NCBI RefSeq assembly: GCF_011405515.1
Contig: NZ_AP022671.1
Location: 1,302,001-1,366,000 of the forward strand
Origin: Nitrospira sp. KM1
GTDB taxonomy: Bacteria > Nitrospirota > Nitrospiria > Nitrospirales > Nitrospiraceae
DNA: 64,000 nucleotides
Direction: 5' to 3'
Positions 63,745-64,000 of the stretch are shown here, piece after piece. The notes beneath the pieces were generated by a model that made no database searches, had not been told where the DNA came from, and worked only from the letters and a program-made list of their open reading frames with translations. Numbering within the stretch: the stretch's first letter is position 1; each line of letters begins with the position of its first letter. Made by a program: the position numbers and the translations under genes.

Positions 63745-64000
63745 TCAATTCAAGACGGAACGGATGCGCTCGCACACATGCTCTGAAAACGGCAAGCTGC
63801 ATGTAAACGCGGGAGAGACGGCATTCAACACGTGCATCGACCGCTTATCGCCCTCAAGCACAAAATCCATCTCGAGTTTGCGCTTCTTGATATCGATGAG
63901 CTGAGCCCGTATTCCCGGTCTTCCCCAATTTTGATATTGATCCGGCTTTACCCCTTCGGCCAGTTGACACGCCAATGCAATCATTTTTTGCTTCGAGTAC
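63745..64000 (-). CDS. L-2-hydroxyglutarate oxidase-like protein, C-terminal end (runs off window)
   Basis: The minus strand is open from the right edge to the stop at 63745, giving 84 residues. It reads YSKQKMIALACQ, then PDQYQNWGRPGIRAQLID, LEMDFVLEGD and HVLNAVSPAFTCSLPF. These match the end of FAD-dependent L-2-hydroxyglutarate oxidase (LhgO/YgaF-like) proteins. It lies 9 bases before the SDR gene in the same direction. Why a metabolic oxidase heads this glycan gene run is unclear. The remainder is outside the window. Confidence 0.85.
   Translation of the reverse strand, partial: YSKQKMIALACQLAEGVKPDQYQNWGRPGIRAQLIDIKKRKLEMDFVLEGDKRSMHVLNAVSPAFTCSLPFSEHVCERIRSVLN

Noticed and set aside
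1-64000. CRISPR array, tRNA, rRNA, integrase or transposase
   Set aside because: No regularly spaced repeats, cloverleaf, conserved rRNA segments or recombinase-like proteins were seen on either strand.

Overview
The window is one long polysaccharide (capsule, exopolysaccharide or O-antigen type) biosynthesis and decoration locus from a Gram-negative, medium-GC bacterium. Of 54 genes recognised, 53 read on the minus strand, so transcription runs from right to left. Gene ends are packed tightly: stop/start overlaps of the ATGA or GTGA type occur at about 2998, 19450, 24821, 59290 and 61395. Several proteins look like the families that accompany exosortase A (XrtA/PEP-CTERM) EPS loci: an AsnB-like amidotransferase, a FemAB-like protein, an O-antigen-ligase-like protein and a Stp-like glycosyltransferase. 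No exosortase is present in the window. The style suggests Nitrospirota (Nitrospira-like) or a betaproteobacterium, but this is inference; there is no rRNA or other marker.

Region by region. 1-578 is the start of an unidentified gene that leaves the window. 0.8-9.9 kb holds a compact set: a UbiA-type polyprenyltransferase with decaprenyl-phosphate phosphoribosyltransferase motifs, a small helical protein, a GMC flavoprotein, an NAD-dependent epimerase, a classical SDR, an AsnB-like amidotransferase, a HAD phosphatase and a polytopic GT-C-like membrane protein. Together they resemble an analogue of the mycobacterial decaprenyl-phosphoryl-arabinose pathway. 10-20 kb contains GT4 glycosyltransferases, a MocA-SDR fusion, two methyltransferases (one MycE-like, alone on the plus strand with its own promoter), an O-antigen ligase/polymerase, a low-molecular-weight tyrosine phosphatase and an ATP-grasp ligase. 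20-34 kb has a polysaccharide deacetylase, a DUF5989/SxtJ pair, GT2, a DegT aminotransferase, a FemAB-like protein, a methyltransferase-toroid fusion, a WecB-type 2-epimerase, a second amidotransferase and a UDP-xylose synthase-like protein. 34-51 kb is a decoration zone with four SGNH proteins, a NodU/CmcH carbamoyltransferase, a beta-propeller-like lipoprotein, several GT4 enzymes and an epimerase. 51-64 kb has GT2, a class IV aminotransferase, a nucleotidyltransferase, a 2-oxoglutarate-dependent-type dioxygenase, a second GMC enzyme with a gluconate-2-dehydrogenase subunit 3-like partner, a DUF4910 peptidase-like protein, a fifth SGNH protein, RmlC, a TylC3-type C-methyltransferase, an SDR and the end of an L-2-hydroxyglutarate oxidase.

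Taken together, the genes can make several unusual sugar donors, build a glycan with about a dozen glycosyltransferases, and modify it by amidation, carbamoylation, methylation, acylation and deacetylation. The window lacks a recognisable initiating phosphoglycosyltransferase, Wzx flippase, Wza/Wzc export pair, exosortase and MBOAT acyltransferase, so the locus probably continues beyond it or relies on genes elsewhere. No tRNA, rRNA, CRISPR array, insertion sequence or phage gene was found.
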